The notes below the pieces were generated by a model. It was not told the DNA's origin, did not search any database, and worked only from the letters and a program-made list of their open reading frames with translations. Source: Oligoflexales bacterium (lineage in GTDB: Bacteria; Bdellovibrionota_B; Oligoflexia; Oligoflexales; RGVZ01). From it: 64,000 nucleotides of DNA. This document shows positions 32,934 to 43,021 of this stretch, in pieces (position 1 is the first letter of the stretch; each line of letters begins with the position of its first letter). Where the stretch lies: NCBI GenBank assembly GCA_947494335.1, contig CANLUT010000004.1, forward strand, positions 186,001 to 250,000, written 5' to 3'. The position numbers were made by a program, and so were the translations under genes.

Positions 32934-34364
32934 ATGTTTCTTCGCCGCTTTAGCTCAAATGACTTTTCGATGCTCAGCGCCATTTTGATGATGGCGGCGC
33001 TGCACGCATGTGACATCACTAGCCAAATCAGTGCGCAACGAACTTCCGGTATCAAAATCACTCCCCCAGTTATTTCTAGCGCTCAACCTTCAAGCCCCAA
33101 AGCTGGCGATACGGTCACACTCACCGGGGAAAAATTCCCAACCAGCGTAAAAGACTTGATAGCTCGCGTCGTTTTAAAAGATAGCGGATCAAAAGACTCG
33201 ACTCTTACAGTGATCGATTCTAATACCGCCAAATTCACGGTTCCAAAGGAAATCACGGGTCCCATTAGCACGATCCTCATGATGAGTGGCGAAAAGACTC
33301 TCGCGAGTTTTGACGTGAAGGCAGAGACGATAGACAGCACCGTTTCTCCACTTAGCAATCTGAACGGCAACGTCAATGCATTTACTATTGACAGCTCTGG
33401 CAACCTCTATGCAGGAGGAGCTTTTTCAACCGCTGGTGGAGTTGCGGTCAATAATGTAGCCAAGTGGAACGGCACCTCTTGGAGTCCTCTGGGAACTGGA
33501 ATGGACGACGAAGTGCTGGCTCTTGCTATTGATAGCTCTGGAAATCTTTACGCCGGAGGTTTCTTCGGGACAGCCGGTGGAGTACCAGTCAATGGTGTTG
33601 CCAAATGGAATGGTTCATCATGGAGTGCGCTTGGTACTGGGATGTGGAGGGATCACGGAACGACCCCCATAGTCTATGCACTGGCATTGGATAGTTCAGG
33701 CGATCTCTATGCTGGTGGGGCATTCCACAAAGCTGGGGGAGTCGACGCCAACTACATTGCCAAGTGGAACCGTACTTCTTGGAGCGCGATGGCAAATGGG
33801 CTTGGTGGCGAAGTATTTTCCCTAGCCTTTGATAAAGAAGGAAACCTCTATGCTGGAGGCAGTTTTGGCTGTGTCGAAAGCGACTGCACTGGTAGTGGTA
33901 ATGTTGCCAAGTGGAATGGGTCTACATGGAGTGATACTGGAGAAGGGTTGAACTTTTTCCCTAGTGCCTTAGTCGTGGACAGCTTAGGCAACCTTTATGC
34001 GGGTGGAGTATTCACGATGGCCGGGGAAGTGACGGCCAACTATATTGCCAAATGGAACGGATCGTCGTGGAGTTCTCTTGGAACTGGCATGAACGGCTGG
34101 GTCATGGCCCTAGCCGCTGACAGTTCTGGAAACATATACGCTGGTGGGGGGTTTGGAACCGCCGGGGGAGGTCCTGCCAACTACATCGCCAAGTGGAATG
34201 GCTCTTCGTGGAGTGCTCTTGGCTCTGGTGTGAACAATCATGTTAAAGCCCTTGCCATTGATGCCTCTGGAAACCTATACGTTGGAGGGAGCTTCCAGAC
34301 TGCTGGAGACCTCGTTCGCCCATTTATTGCAAAATGGATGACGGCATTATCAAGTTGGTTATAA
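32934..34364 (+). CDS. Lipoprotein with IPT/TIG domain and seven-repeat beta-propeller
   Basis: 476 aa from the ATG at 32934, with GGAGAGG 6 bases upstream. Lipobox LHAC. Residues ~35-120 resemble an IPT/TIG immunoglobulin-like domain (PPVISSAQPSSPKAGDTVTL, FTVPKEITGPISTILM). The rest is seven repeats of about 46-55 residues built on ALAIDSSGNLYAGGxFxTAGG…VAKWNGSSWSxLGTGM, which should form a seven-bladed propeller. Likely a surface protein that binds a ligand or partner; no catalytic residues seen. Its 3' end overlaps the protease gene on the other strand by 6 bases. Confidence 0.7.
   Translation: MFLRRFSSNDFSMLSAILMMAALHACDITSQISAQRTSGIKITPPVISSAQPSSPKAGDTVTLTGEKFPTSVKDLIARVVLKDSGSKDSTLTVIDSNTAKFTVPKEITGPISTILMMSGEKTLASFDVKAETIDSTVSPLSNLNGNVNAFTIDSSGNLYAGGAFSTAGGVAVNNVAKWNGTSWSPLGTGMDDEVLALAIDSSGNLYAGGFFGTAGGVPVNGVAKWNGSSWSALGTGMWRDHGTTPIVYALALDSSGDLYAGGAFHKAGGVDANYIAKWNRTSWSAMANGLGGEVFSLAFDKEGNLYAGGSFGCVESDCTGSGNVAKWNGSTWSDTGEGLNFFPSALVVDSLGNLYAGGVFTMAGEVTANYIAKWNGSSWSSLGTGMNGWVMALAADSSGNIYAGGGFGTAGGGPANYIAKWNGSSWSALGSGVNNHVKALAIDASGNLYVGGSFQTAGDLVRPFIAKWMTALSSWL
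33375..34340 (+). repeat. Tandem ~140-bp coding repeats
   Basis: Seven imperfect units encode the propeller blades; each contains a variant of TCTGGAAACCTCTATGCTGG and AAGTGGAACGG. High nucleotide identity between units suggests recent duplication or gene conversion. Confidence 0.8.
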
Positions 34365-35282
34365 AAAAAAGTCTGGAGGAATATCCCAATTTTCCTGACG
34401 CAGATCTTTGATGAATTCTTGGTGAAATAGTGCTCGTGGATTGACATACACTGAGTCGTCAAATCGTCCGCGATCTTCTTCGTTTTCCTCATCTCGCAGC
34501 TGATTCCAATACGCACCACCGTAAAGAATCCCAGTAATTTGATTCCCGGTGAAAAGCGGCCCGCCAGAATCCCCAGGGACTGTGCCTGAGTTCACTGGAT
34601 GTTGCGGGTCAGTATTCAAGACGCGGTCAAGTGTGACCACATAAAGGGAAAAATACGCTGGCCTCACGGGGTGCCCTAGTGGATCAATGCTTCCTTCCCT
34701 TAGTAAAGAGACGAGCTTGTTAGCTCCATACTGCCGGCCCGAATCTTGGCTCCCTCTCTTCATACCGTAACCTACGAGCTGGACATCGCTACCCGGGACA
34801 GGGTCACGACTCATAAATGAATAAAAGGTAGCAAAGCTAGGTGTCTGGAACCTGATAAAGGCCAAATCATAAGACTGCCGCCAACTATGACCAGAAACAA
34901 ACTGGCTCAATGGGTGGGCAACAGCCTCTCCCACCAAAAATGCGCCGTCAGCATCACGCACCGGTTTCAAATTAAAGTCGAGTAAGTAGTAAATAAAGGC
35001 ACGATCAGATCGTTTCAAACAATGTGCAGCTGTCACCAAAACCGTCGGAGAAATCGCTGTTGCTGTGCAGGATGGTCTGACTTTTCCAAGAGCCAGTTGA
35101 TCAGCAGGAGGATCAACTACAAGGCCGTAAACACCGGGGAAAACCTTGCCATCTATGTCCAAATATCCGGATTCGAGGTAAAGTTCACTAGGCACCGGAT
35201 GCCCACGTCCGCATCCAACAAGCGATGAGCAAGATAGCCACACGACTAAATTTAAATAATAAGTTTTTCGCCCCATAGACAT
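34359..35282 (-). CDS. Trypsin-like serine protease, lipoprotein
   Basis: About 307 aa. The signal peptide ends in LVGC, a lipobox. S1 family triad: His in TAAHC, Asp in DLAFIRF, Ser in GDSGGPLF. The Asp-to-Ser spacing and an insert around residue 200 (GMKRGSQDSGRQYGANKLVS) are ordinary. I prefer the ATG at 35282; ATG 35276 is also possible. Likely anchored at the outer membrane, cutting extracellular or periplasmic proteins. It lies 54 bases downstream of the choice-of-anchor-like gene. Confidence 0.88.
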   Translation of the reverse strand: MSMGRKTYYLNLVVWLSCSSLVGCGRGHPVPSELYLESGYLDIDGKVFPGVYGLVVDPPADQLALGKVRPSCTATAISPTVLVTAAHCLKRSDRAFIYYLLDFNLKPVRDADGAFLVGEAVAHPLSQFVSGHSWRQSYDLAFIRFQTPSFATFYSFMSRDPVPGSDVQLVGYGMKRGSQDSGRQYGANKLVSLLREGSIDPLGHPVRPAYFSLYVVTLDRVLNTDPQHPVNSGTVPGDSGGPLFTGNQITGILYGGAYWNQLRDEENEEDRGRFDDSVYVNPRALFHQEFIKDLRQENWDIPPDFFL

Positions 35283-35336
35283 TGTCCAGGCAAACCGCCG
35301 AGTCATCCCCGTGATCGCGAGTTCGTCATTTAAAAA

Positions 35337-36086
35337 TTATTTTTGAAACTGATCGCTAGCAAACATACAGCCCGTGTACATCACAGGCTTTGAGATCATC
35401 ATGGCCCTGACATTGGCACCGTAAAGACTTCCCTCGTGCTTGGCATCTAAATGAATCTGCGCATTAGGGGCAATCACAGTTCCAGCAAAGCGGTCTCCAC
35501 GTACCGTAAATGATATGGCGTCTGGAAGTACAAAAAGAGTTTTTGCAGGATTAAATGGGGACTCCAGCTTTGCTGCCGTCAAAGCTGGCGTTTGGCCCTT
35601 GATAATAATAATCGCTGACGCCTCAGGAGGAACATCGACTTTCAGAGACGTGACTTTAAGTAGTTTGGCGCCGTCCACTGAAAATACGTTCAGAGTCTTA
35701 TCCAAGCCTTCAAAGACAGCCGCTTGCGAAGACGGCATGCGTGGCTCTGCCGCTTGCACCTTAGTCGAGAGCAGGGCGATGTCAGACATTGCCGTTGCCA
35801 CAGATTCAACTGACTCTTTTGGCTCATACGCATGGTAGAGCCCCAGGGATCCAGTGGCTTCCTTTTCCTTCATCAGTGGGTGAATGACGCCAGGTATTAC
35901 ATGGGCCTGGTTATAAATGACACCTCTGGTGCCGAATAATCCACCCGTGCCCAATGTCTTAATCAGACCTCGGGAATCACACCCTGAAATCTCGGCTTTG
36001 GTAAAACTATGACTTCGAACCGAAGTCGTACGGCAGGAGACGATCGTTAACATCATCACAGCCAAAAGTATTGTTACATGTTTCAT
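35337..36086 (-). CDS. Lipoprotein with choice-of-anchor-A-like domain
   Basis: 249 aa with lipobox IVSC (C18). The C-terminal part (ASAIIIIKGQTPALTAAKLE…, LFVLPDAISFTVRGDRFAGT, VIAPNAQIHLDAKHEGSLYG) matches the choice-of-anchor A fold, in which a beta-solenoid-like domain carries the GTxxAPxA and G.L.G motifs. Members are usually surface proteins. Its start is 21 bases after the M48 stop, in a run of minus-strand envelope genes. Confidence 0.65.
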   Translation of the reverse strand: MKHVTILLAVMMLTIVSCRTTSVRSHSFTKAEISGCDSRGLIKTLGTGGLFGTRGVIYNQAHVIPGVIHPLMKEKEATGSLGLYHAYEPKESVESVATAMSDIALLSTKVQAAEPRMPSSQAAVFEGLDKTLNVFSVDGAKLLKVTSLKVDVPPEASAIIIIKGQTPALTAAKLESPFNPAKTLFVLPDAISFTVRGDRFAGTVIAPNAQIHLDAKHEGSLYGANVRAMMISKPVMYTGCMFASDQFQK

Positions 36087-36107
36087 AGCGTCTCCTCGGG
36101 TATCAAA

Positions 36108-36914
36108 TTACTTGGGCAAGGGGCGATCCGTCTGCTTTTCACTACCGTCGTAAAGGGGCTTAACTTGATCTTGCATTGCAGCCAGCGCACGACTGCGGTT
36201 CGACGGATCAGGGTGTGTCGACATAAACTCAGGGGGCGACATCCCAGAAGCTCCCATGCGCTTCCACAACTCTGGTGCTGCTGAGGGATCGTATCCAGCT
36301 GAAGCCGCATATTTAAGTCCAACAGAATCCGCTTCCGTTTCATGACCTCTGCCGTATGGCAAAATCACACCAAAGTTAGCTCCCACTGCCAACGCCGCCA
36401 TCCAAAGATCCCGGTTTTTACTGTCTTTCAGGGAAATATCAGCAGCCGTGGCAAGACCAGCAATCGCCAATTGTTGACTCATACGCTCTGCGCCATGACG
36501 CATGGTCGCATGAGCCACTTCATGACCCATCACGACAGCAAGAGCAGCTTCCGTCTGAGCCACGGGCATAATACCGGTATAGACAGCTATTTTTCCACCA
36601 GGCAGACAGAAGGCATTCACTGTTTTTGGATCATCAATGACAGCAAACTCCCATTTGAAATCTGCTTTACTGGCGGCAGCAATACGGAGACCAATGCGCT
36701 CAACCACTTCATGTTTCGGTGATGATTTTGAAAGAAGCTTTCCCTCTTTTTGCGCCTTCGTCAGCACTTCTTTGTATGCATCGTCACCGAGATTATTCAT
36801 CTGACCATCGCCAATCATGTTAAATGACTTACGACCCTCACTATTCGTGACGCAAGATTCTGCAGCCGAAACCACACACGCAAGAACGATTATGGAGATA
36901 AATGATCTAAGCAT
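36108..36914 (-). CDS. M48-family metalloprotease, exported
   Basis: 268 aa with an N-terminal signal sequence; a cysteine at residue 21 (or 13) may be lipidated. The zinc motif is HEVAH (GHEVAHATMRHG) with the third ligand in ETEADSVGL. The domain resembles LoiP/BepA-type proteases, which cut misassembled outer-membrane proteins. The HPDPSNRSRALAAM end is typical. It starts 3 bases after the stop of the upstream membrane protein. Confidence 0.9.
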   Translation of the reverse strand: MLRSFISIIVLACVVSAAESCVTNSEGRKSFNMIGDGQMNNLGDDAYKEVLTKAQKEGKLLSKSSPKHEVVERIGLRIAAASKADFKWEFAVIDDPKTVNAFCLPGGKIAVYTGIMPVAQTEAALAVVMGHEVAHATMRHGAERMSQQLAIAGLATAADISLKDSKNRDLWMAALAVGANFGVILPYGRGHETEADSVGLKYAASAGYDPSAAPELWKRMGASGMSPPEFMSTHPDPSNRSRALAAMQDQVKPLYDGSEKQTDRPLPK

Positions 36915-36917
36915 GAC

Positions 36918-37298
36918 TCACCCACCAAATGTCCAATGATGAAGACCCAAAAAGGAAGCTGTAATCACCAACAAAAGAATTAACCACCACCATGTGGCAG
37001 CCCTCGTTGGTGCGCGATTAACTGGTGCCATCATCAGCCCCAGTGCGAGCCAAATCCCAAACTTCGCTGACACCCACAAAGGCCAATCACCGCCCGTGAT
37101 TCCAAGTCGCGCCAACATCCCAAAACCACCAACCAGCGAAAATAACATACCCACACCATGGGCTATGCTAAGGCGTCTTTTCGAAAAAGTCGGGTGATCG
37201 ACTCCCGTGGCTGCGCGGAATATCAGAGATCCAAAGGCAAACAGTATTAAAAAGACACCGATCAAGTGGAGCCACTTGTAGGTCACTAAATCAATCAT
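36918..37298 (-). CDS. Four-helix membrane protein (SirB2/CopD-like)
   Basis: 126 aa with four membrane spans. Histidines lie inside spans 1, 2 and 4 (YKWLHLIGVFLIL, SIAHGVGMLFSLV, LGLHHWTFGG), as in SirB2- and CopD-like proteins; heme or metal binding is possible but not shown. The start is ATG 37298 (or TTG 37301), with GAGG upstream. It is 25 bases downstream of sucA and 3 bases upstream of the M48 gene, so it bridges the TCA operon and the envelope genes. Confidence 0.55.
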   Translation of the reverse strand: MIDLVTYKWLHLIGVFLILFAFGSLIFRAATGVDHPTFSKRRLSIAHGVGMLFSLVGGFGMLARLGITGGDWPLWVSAKFGIWLALGLMMAPVNRAPTRAATWWWLILLLVITASFLGLHHWTFGG

Positions 37299-37323
37299 CA
37301 ACCGTCACCCTCATCGACTTTGA

Positions 37324-40122
37324 TTAGCGTTTGGCGTTGCTTTTGGCAGAGCTGACACTCGTGACGCTGGGATTAACCGCTTCATTAATAATACGCGCCT
37401 GTTCAGCGGTGTGCGCCTTGGTGACACCTTCGGCAGTTGTGCCTGAGTCGCGTCGTCCCACATACTTCAGTCTTATGGTCTCTGGTAAAAGCTCTTCGAG
37501 ACGCGGACGGATAAAGGTCCAAGCACCCATGTTCTGAGGCTCTTCCTGGGCCCAGATCGCATCCTTGGCGCCCTTATAGCGAGCGATGACATCAGCTACC
37601 TTCTTTGCTGGGAAAGGATAAAGCTGTTCAATACGCACCAACGCCACCTCGCCTTCTGGCCCAGTGGATGTTGCTTCTTGCATCTCGTAGAAAATCTTTC
37701 CTGTGCAGAAGACAATGCGCTTAACGGCCTTCGGATCTTTGATCCGCTCATCATCTAACACTTCTTCAAACTGACCCTTCTCAAAGTCTGCTACAGGGCT
37801 TACGACCTTCGCGTGACGCAGTAGTGACTTTGGTGACATGATCACCAAAGGCTTTCTGAAGTCACGACAGACTTGGCGGCGCAAAATATGGAAGTACTGC
37901 GCTGCAGTCGTCGGAATAGCCACTTGAATGTTAGCATTACCGCACAGCTGCAGGAAACGCTCCGGGCGACCAGAAGAATGTTCTGGACCCATCCCTTCGT
38001 AACCATGAGGAAGAAGAAGTACAAGCCCAGAGGTTTGTCCCCACTTTGCTTCACTGGCCACAAGGAACTGATCTATGACGATCTGAGCGCCGTTAACGAA
38101 GTCACCAAACTGACCTTCCCAAAGTACCAAGGCATTGTGATCAGCCACCGTGTACCCGAACTCAAATCCCATGACTCCGAGTTCTGACAGGGGACTATTG
38201 AGAATTTCAACAGGGGCCTGCTCAGACGTGATTTGATTCAAACTGTAGTGAGGCTTGCCCGTCTCGTAATCGCGAAGCACCGCTTGCCGGCTTGAGAACG
38301 TTCCGCGCTGACAGTCTTGTCCTGATAGGCGAACGTGGTGACCTTCTTTAGCAAGAGTTCCAAACGCTAAGAGCTCAGCCATCGGCCAGTCGACACCAGA
38401 ACCATCCTTATCAGCCATCTTACCGCGTTGTTCAAGTAGCTTGACCAACTTCGGGTGCACTGTAAAGCCACTTGGAACCGCGACCATGTTCTTGGCAACT
38501 TCAGAAAGAGTCTTTGCCGGTACTGCGGTTTTAACGGGCTTTTCCATGGCAGCTTCATCGCCATGGTTTGGATGAAATACGTCTTCGAAGTCTTTGGGAT
38601 ACTTATCTTTAAATTTGTCGTTTTTGGTGTCTCCTGATTTTAGGAGATCAAACGCTTCCTGAAGCTTGGCTCGGAAGTCAGCCTGACGTCTTTTCAAATC
38701 ATCAGCCGTAATGACGCCTTCTGCTATCAGACGCTCACCATACTGCGCAAGCACCGTCGGATGCTTAGCAATTATTTTATACATCGATGGCTGGGTGAAG
38801 CTTGGCTCGTCGGTCTCGTTGTGACCATGGCGGCGATACCCGACAAGATCGATGACAAAGTCTTTTTGATACTTTTGACGATACTCGGCTGCAATCTGTG
38901 CCGACCATACCACTGCTTCCGGATCATCCGCATTCACATGCAGCACTGGAGCTTTCAGAATTTTTGCAATTCCTGATGAGTACTCACATGAACGGCTATC
39001 ACTAGGATCTGTCGTAAAGCCCACCTGGTTATTGATGATCACGTGGATCGTTCCGCCGGTTGTATAGCCTTGAAGCTCGGCCAGGTTGAGAGTCTCAGCC
39101 ACAAGTCCCTGCCCCATAAACGCCGCGTCACCGTGAATAAGGAGCGGCAAGACTTTTTTGCGGTCCTTATCACCGATCAGGCGCTGACGAGCACGGGAAA
39201 ACCCTTCGACTACGGGGTTAACAATTTCAAGGTGACTCGGATTTGGGGACAGATACAGTCGAACTTTCTTACCGGCAAAGCTACGTTCTCCCGCAAACCC
39301 CAAGTGATACTTTACGTCACCGTCAATCTGGAATGGATTAAACTCGCTGCCTTCAAATTTCTTCAGCATCGCCTCATAGGTTTTACCGATGAAGTTACAA
39401 AGCGTTCCGAGACGCCCCCTGTGAGCCATACCCATGATCACTTCTTCAACACCATTGGTGGCACCAATCGTAGTCATGGTCTCCAAAAGCGGCATGAAGC
39501 TTTCTGCACCTTCGAGCGAAAACCTCTTTTGACCGAGAAAACGCGCTTGCAGAAACGCCTCAAATCCCTCGGCTTTTACGAGCGAGTCAAGTATGGCGAG
39601 CTTTTGTTCTTTGGAGATCTTTGGCTTATTGCGGCAAGACTCCATTTTCACCTGGATCCACTTTACGAAATCAATGTCATCGCTGTCACGAAACTCTGCG
39701 CCAATTTTTCCGCAGTAGGTTTCCTGCATGAGCTGGTTGATCTCATCAAATGTCATCGGAGTTTCCGTCGGTAGATTTGCCGCAACAAATTTACGCGAAC
39801 GGTTGACGTCTTTTAGGCCGTGGTTTTCCGGCTGCATATCAGCTCTTAATGCAGGCTTTGGAATCAGCGGATTTAGATGGGCACTACGGTGGCCTAGCAC
39901 TCGGTAGGCATTGATATAGGCCTCCACTTTGGCAGCTTCCTGATCACCAGCTCCAGAGGCGGCCGCCTCCCCTGCCCCATGGGTGACAGCAAATTCATAA
40001 CCTTCGAAAAACTTACGCCAGCTTTCCTCAACGGAGTTGGGGTCTTTACGATATTTATCGTAAAGCTCTTCCATGTATCCAGCGTTTGTCGCAGTCGCGT
40101 AGGTAAATTTGTTTCCACTCAT
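37324..40122 (-). CDS. sucA: 2-oxoglutarate dehydrogenase E1
   Basis: Thiamine-diphosphate E1 that decarboxylates 2-oxoglutarate and passes the succinyl group to lipoyl-E2. The 932-aa protein has the E1o N-terminal segment, AHRGRLGTLCNF, the TPP motif around LIHGDAAFMGQGLVAE, VVWSAQIAAEYRQ, and the transketolase C-terminal half (LLPHGYEGMGPEHSSGRPER). It is not the fused E1-E2 (Kgd) form. It is the last of sucB-lpdA-sucA. Confidence 0.96.
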   Translation of the reverse strand: MSGNKFTYATATNAGYMEELYDKYRKDPNSVEESWRKFFEGYEFAVTHGAGEAAASGAGDQEAAKVEAYINAYRVLGHRSAHLNPLIPKPALRADMQPENHGLKDVNRSRKFVAANLPTETPMTFDEINQLMQETYCGKIGAEFRDSDDIDFVKWIQVKMESCRNKPKISKEQKLAILDSLVKAEGFEAFLQARFLGQKRFSLEGAESFMPLLETMTTIGATNGVEEVIMGMAHRGRLGTLCNFIGKTYEAMLKKFEGSEFNPFQIDGDVKYHLGFAGERSFAGKKVRLYLSPNPSHLEIVNPVVEGFSRARQRLIGDKDRKKVLPLLIHGDAAFMGQGLVAETLNLAELQGYTTGGTIHVIINNQVGFTTDPSDSRSCEYSSGIAKILKAPVLHVNADDPEAVVWSAQIAAEYRQKYQKDFVIDLVGYRRHGHNETDEPSFTQPSMYKIIAKHPTVLAQYGERLIAEGVITADDLKRRQADFRAKLQEAFDLLKSGDTKNDKFKDKYPKDFEDVFHPNHGDEAAMEKPVKTAVPAKTLSEVAKNMVAVPSGFTVHPKLVKLLEQRGKMADKDGSGVDWPMAELLAFGTLAKEGHHVRLSGQDCQRGTFSSRQAVLRDYETGKPHYSLNQITSEQAPVEILNSPLSELGVMGFEFGYTVADHNALVLWEGQFGDFVNGAQIVIDQFLVASEAKWGQTSGLVLLLPHGYEGMGPEHSSGRPERFLQLCGNANIQVAIPTTAAQYFHILRRQVCRDFRKPLVIMSPKSLLRHAKVVSPVADFEKGQFEEVLDDERIKDPKAVKRIVFCTGKIFYEMQEATSTGPEGEVALVRIEQLYPFPAKKVADVIARYKGAKDAIWAQEEPQNMGAWTFIRPRLEELLPETIRLKYVGRRDSGTTAEGVTKAHTAEQARIINEAVNPSVTSVSSAKSNAKR

Positions 40123-40136
40123 GGATCGCGTGTCCT

Positions 40137-41537
40137 TTAAAAGTTCAATGAACGTTTATCAACGGCCAATGCAGCTTCTTTCATAACTTCAGCCAATGTC
40201 GGGTGCGCGTGACTTGAACGACCGATATCTTCTGCACTCGCTGAAAACTCAACACCAATCACCAGTTCAGCGATCAGTTCAGAGGCGTTTGGCCCGATGA
40301 TATGAGCGCCGATGATGCGATCGGTTTTCGCATCTGCAATAATTTTTACAAATCCATCCGTCTCGCCGAATGCACGCGCACGACCATTGGCCATGAAGGG
40401 AACCTTACCGGTTTTGTAGTTAAGGCCTTTGGCCTTCGCCTCTTCCTCATTCATGCCAACAGAGGCCACCTCTGGCCACGTATAAACCACGTTCGGGATT
40501 GCCTCGTAATTTACATGCCCAGGCTTACCGGCAATAATCTCGGCGACAGCCACACCCTCTTCGTCGGCTTTGTGCGCAAGCATCGGACCATCAATCACAT
40601 CGCCAACAGCAAATATGTTGGCCACAGCTGTTTGATAGTGATGATTGACGTCAAGCTTGCCATCTTTCCTTGGCGCCAGTCCAACAGCCTCAAGGCCGAG
40701 GCCATCTGTGTAGGCTCTGCGCCCTACAGCTACGAGTACCTTGTCACAATCAATGGTGACTGGTTTACCATCACGCTCGGCGGTGACTTTGACTTTCTTC
40801 CCTGATTTTTCTGCTTTAGTCAGCTTGGTAGAAAGCATGAACTCCATGCCCTGCTTTTCAAGGATCTTTTTCATCTCAGCTGAGACGGCTGCATCCATCG
40901 GTGGTAGCACACGGTCCAAAGCCTCAATGACTGTGACTTTTGAGCCTAGGCGGAGCCACACACTTCCCATCTCCAAACCAATGACACCGGCGCCGATAAC
41001 AACTAAATGCTCTGGCACCTTTTCAAAACATAACGCCTCCGTCGAGCTCACGATGTCTTTACCATCAAACGGCGCGATGGCCTTCAACTCGATCGGCGTT
41101 GATCCAGTGCTAATAACAAAAGATTTCGCTGTATGTTCTTCGACGCTGCCATCCATCGTTGCGACTTTGATGGTGTTTGCGTTTACAAATGTGCCCTTAC
41201 CTTTGATGTAAGTGACTTTATTTTTCTTAAAGAGGCCTTCAATGCCTTTGGTCAGACTGCTGACAATGCCGTCTTTACGCTTCATCATCTGCGCGACATC
41301 AAACTCTACTTTTTGATATTTGATGCCATGCTCTGCCGACTTGTGCTGAGCGTGGTGAAAAAACTCACTGCTTTGCAAAAGCGCCTTCGAAGGAATACAG
41401 CCTACGTTTAAACAGGTACCGCCCAGGGAACCTCTAAACTCGACGCAGGCAACGTTAAGCCCAAGCTGCCCTGCTCGAATCGCTCCCGTGTATCCAGCAG
41501 GACCACCACCAACAAATATCACGTCATACGCAGCCAT
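40137..41537 (-). CDS. lpdA: Dihydrolipoyl dehydrogenase (E3)
   Basis: FAD enzyme that re-oxidises dihydrolipoamide and makes NADH. The FAD motif GGGPAGYTGAIRAGQLG, redox disulfide GGTCLNVGCIPSKALL, NAD motif GAGVIGLEMGSVWLRLG and catalytic His-Glu AHPTLAEV are complete. Length 466 aa is normal. Placed between sucB (3 bases upstream) and sucA (14 bases downstream), so it is dedicated to this complex. Confidence 0.97.
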   Translation of the reverse strand: MAAYDVIFVGGGPAGYTGAIRAGQLGLNVACVEFRGSLGGTCLNVGCIPSKALLQSSEFFHHAQHKSAEHGIKYQKVEFDVAQMMKRKDGIVSSLTKGIEGLFKKNKVTYIKGKGTFVNANTIKVATMDGSVEEHTAKSFVISTGSTPIELKAIAPFDGKDIVSSTEALCFEKVPEHLVVIGAGVIGLEMGSVWLRLGSKVTVIEALDRVLPPMDAAVSAEMKKILEKQGMEFMLSTKLTKAEKSGKKVKVTAERDGKPVTIDCDKVLVAVGRRAYTDGLGLEAVGLAPRKDGKLDVNHHYQTAVANIFAVGDVIDGPMLAHKADEEGVAVAEIIAGKPGHVNYEAIPNVVYTWPEVASVGMNEEEAKAKGLNYKTGKVPFMANGRARAFGETDGFVKIIADAKTDRIIGAHIIGPNASELIAELVIGVEFSASAEDIGRSSHAHPTLAEVMKEAALAVDKRSLNF

Positions 41538-41540
41538 CGA

Positions 41541-42794
41541 TCAAACCCCCACAAGCAGTCTGGTTGGATCTTCTACGAGCTCTTTAATCTTGACGAGAAA
41601 GCTCACCGATTCTTTACCGTCGATGATGCGGTGATCATAAGACAAGGCCACATACATCATGGGGCGAATGACAATCTCACCGTTTACGACAACGGGGCGC
41701 TCCTGAATTTTGTGCATACCGAGAATCGCACTTTGCGGTGGATTTAAAATTGGCGTCGACATCAGAGACCCAAATACGCCGCCGTTAGACACGGTAAATG
41801 TTCCGCCTGTCATCTCATCTACAGAAAGTTTGCCATCACGAGCACGTTTACCGTAGTCACCCACAGCCATTTCAAGCTCAGCCATCGACAGATGATCGGC
41901 GTCTTTAATCACAGGAACCACAAGTCCGCGATTGGACGATACGGCTACACCGATATCGTAGAAGTCATGGTACACAATATCGTTACCATCGATCCAACCA
42001 TTGACGGCAGGGTAGGTTTTCAACGCTTCGACTGCTGCTTTGATGAAGAAACTCATAAAGCCCAGGCCTACACCGTATTTTTCCTTGAATTTGTCTTTGT
42101 AGTCGTTACGAATCTTCATGACGTTACTCATGTCGATCTCGTTGAAGGTTGTAAGGATCGCAGCTGTTTCCTGCGCATGAACTAAACGTTCTGCAATGCG
42201 GCGGCGTAGCAAGGACATTTGCTCGCGACGCTCTGTACGAACACCCGCGGGCACACTGGCTCGCATCATCGCAGGAGCAGGGGAGGGAGCTGTAGCAGGA
42301 GCTCCACCTTCCATGTGTGCAATCACGTCGCCCTTGGTGATACGACCGTCTTTCCCCGTACCGTGAACTGACCCTGGGCTGATTCCATGTTCTTCGGTCA
42401 TGCGACGAACAGCAGGGCTGAGCGGCATTGAACTTGCTTGCGTTACAGGAGGAGGTGCCGGCGGGGCAGCAGTGACGGTTGGAGGAGCAGGAGGTGTTAT
42501 GGGCACAGCAGATGGCGCAGGAGCCGCTGCAGGTTTAGCACCACCAGCCGGTGCTGTTGCTGACGTATCGATACGCGCCATCACTTCACCGATGGCAACC
42601 GTCTCACCTTGTTTTTTGATGATCTCGATGGCGCCACTGGACTCGGCGACAACCTCAACCGTTGCTTTATCTGTCTCAAGTTCGACAAGAACATCATCAC
42701 GATTGACAAAGTCTCCAGACTTGAAGCGCCACTTGTGAATGACACCTTCTTGAACGGATTCGCCAACATTTGGCATCTTTACATCAACAGCCAT
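41541..42794 (-). CDS. sucB: Dihydrolipoyl succinyltransferase (E2)
   Basis: E2 core of the 2-oxoglutarate dehydrogenase complex. One lipoyl domain (lysine in [15 protein letters not shown]), an Ala/Pro linker, a peripheral-subunit binding domain ([20 protein letters not shown]) and the catalytic domain with [13 protein letters not shown]. The ATG at 42794 ([13 protein letters not shown]) gives 417 aa; the longer frame to 42827 is unlikely because MAVDVKMP is the classic N-terminus. First gene of the operon. Confidence 0.95.
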   Translation of the reverse strand: MAVDVKMPNVGESVQEGVIHKWRFKSGDFVNRDDVLVELETDKATVEVVAESSGAIEIIKKQGETVAIGEVMARIDTSATAPAGGAKPAAAPAPSAVPITPPAPPTVTAAPPAPPPVTQASSMPLSPAVRRMTEEHGISPGSVHGTGKDGRITKGDVIAHMEGGAPATAPSPAPAMMRASVPAGVRTERREQMSLLRRRIAERLVHAQETAAILTTFNEIDMSNVMKIRNDYKDKFKEKYGVGLGFMSFFIKAAVEALKTYPAVNGWIDGNDIVYHDFYDIGVAVSSNRGLVVPVIKDADHLSMAELEMAVGDYGKRARDGKLSVDEMTGGTFTVSNGGVFGSLMSTPILNPPQSAILGMHKIQERPVVVNGEIVIRPMMYVALSYDHRIIDGKESVSFLVKIKELVEDPTRLLVGV

Positions 42795-43021
42795 CGTATC
42801 AATTACCTCACGCGAGACTTTGAACATTACAGAAGAGAGCTCAGTATTTTCGACCGGCGAACCATAATCCCCTAATTACGTTAGGGATTCAACTGACAGT
42901 TCGCCTCCAAAGCTCTATTTCTACAGAATCTTGTCGATTCCACCAACCCATCGGTAGGTAAATGAATTAGTTGATCTGATTACTTTTTGATCAGGCGGTA
43001 GGCGGCTGTTGAAAAGACAAT

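Noticed and set aside
33375-34340. Regular repeats considered as a CRISPR array
   Set aside because: The units are ~140 bp, in frame and encode propeller blades; there are no short identical repeats with unique spacers.
39043-39774. Long open frame (243 aa) on the plus strand
   Set aside because: It lies wholly antisense to sucA, shows no family motif and has no ribosome site; it is a by-product of codon bias.
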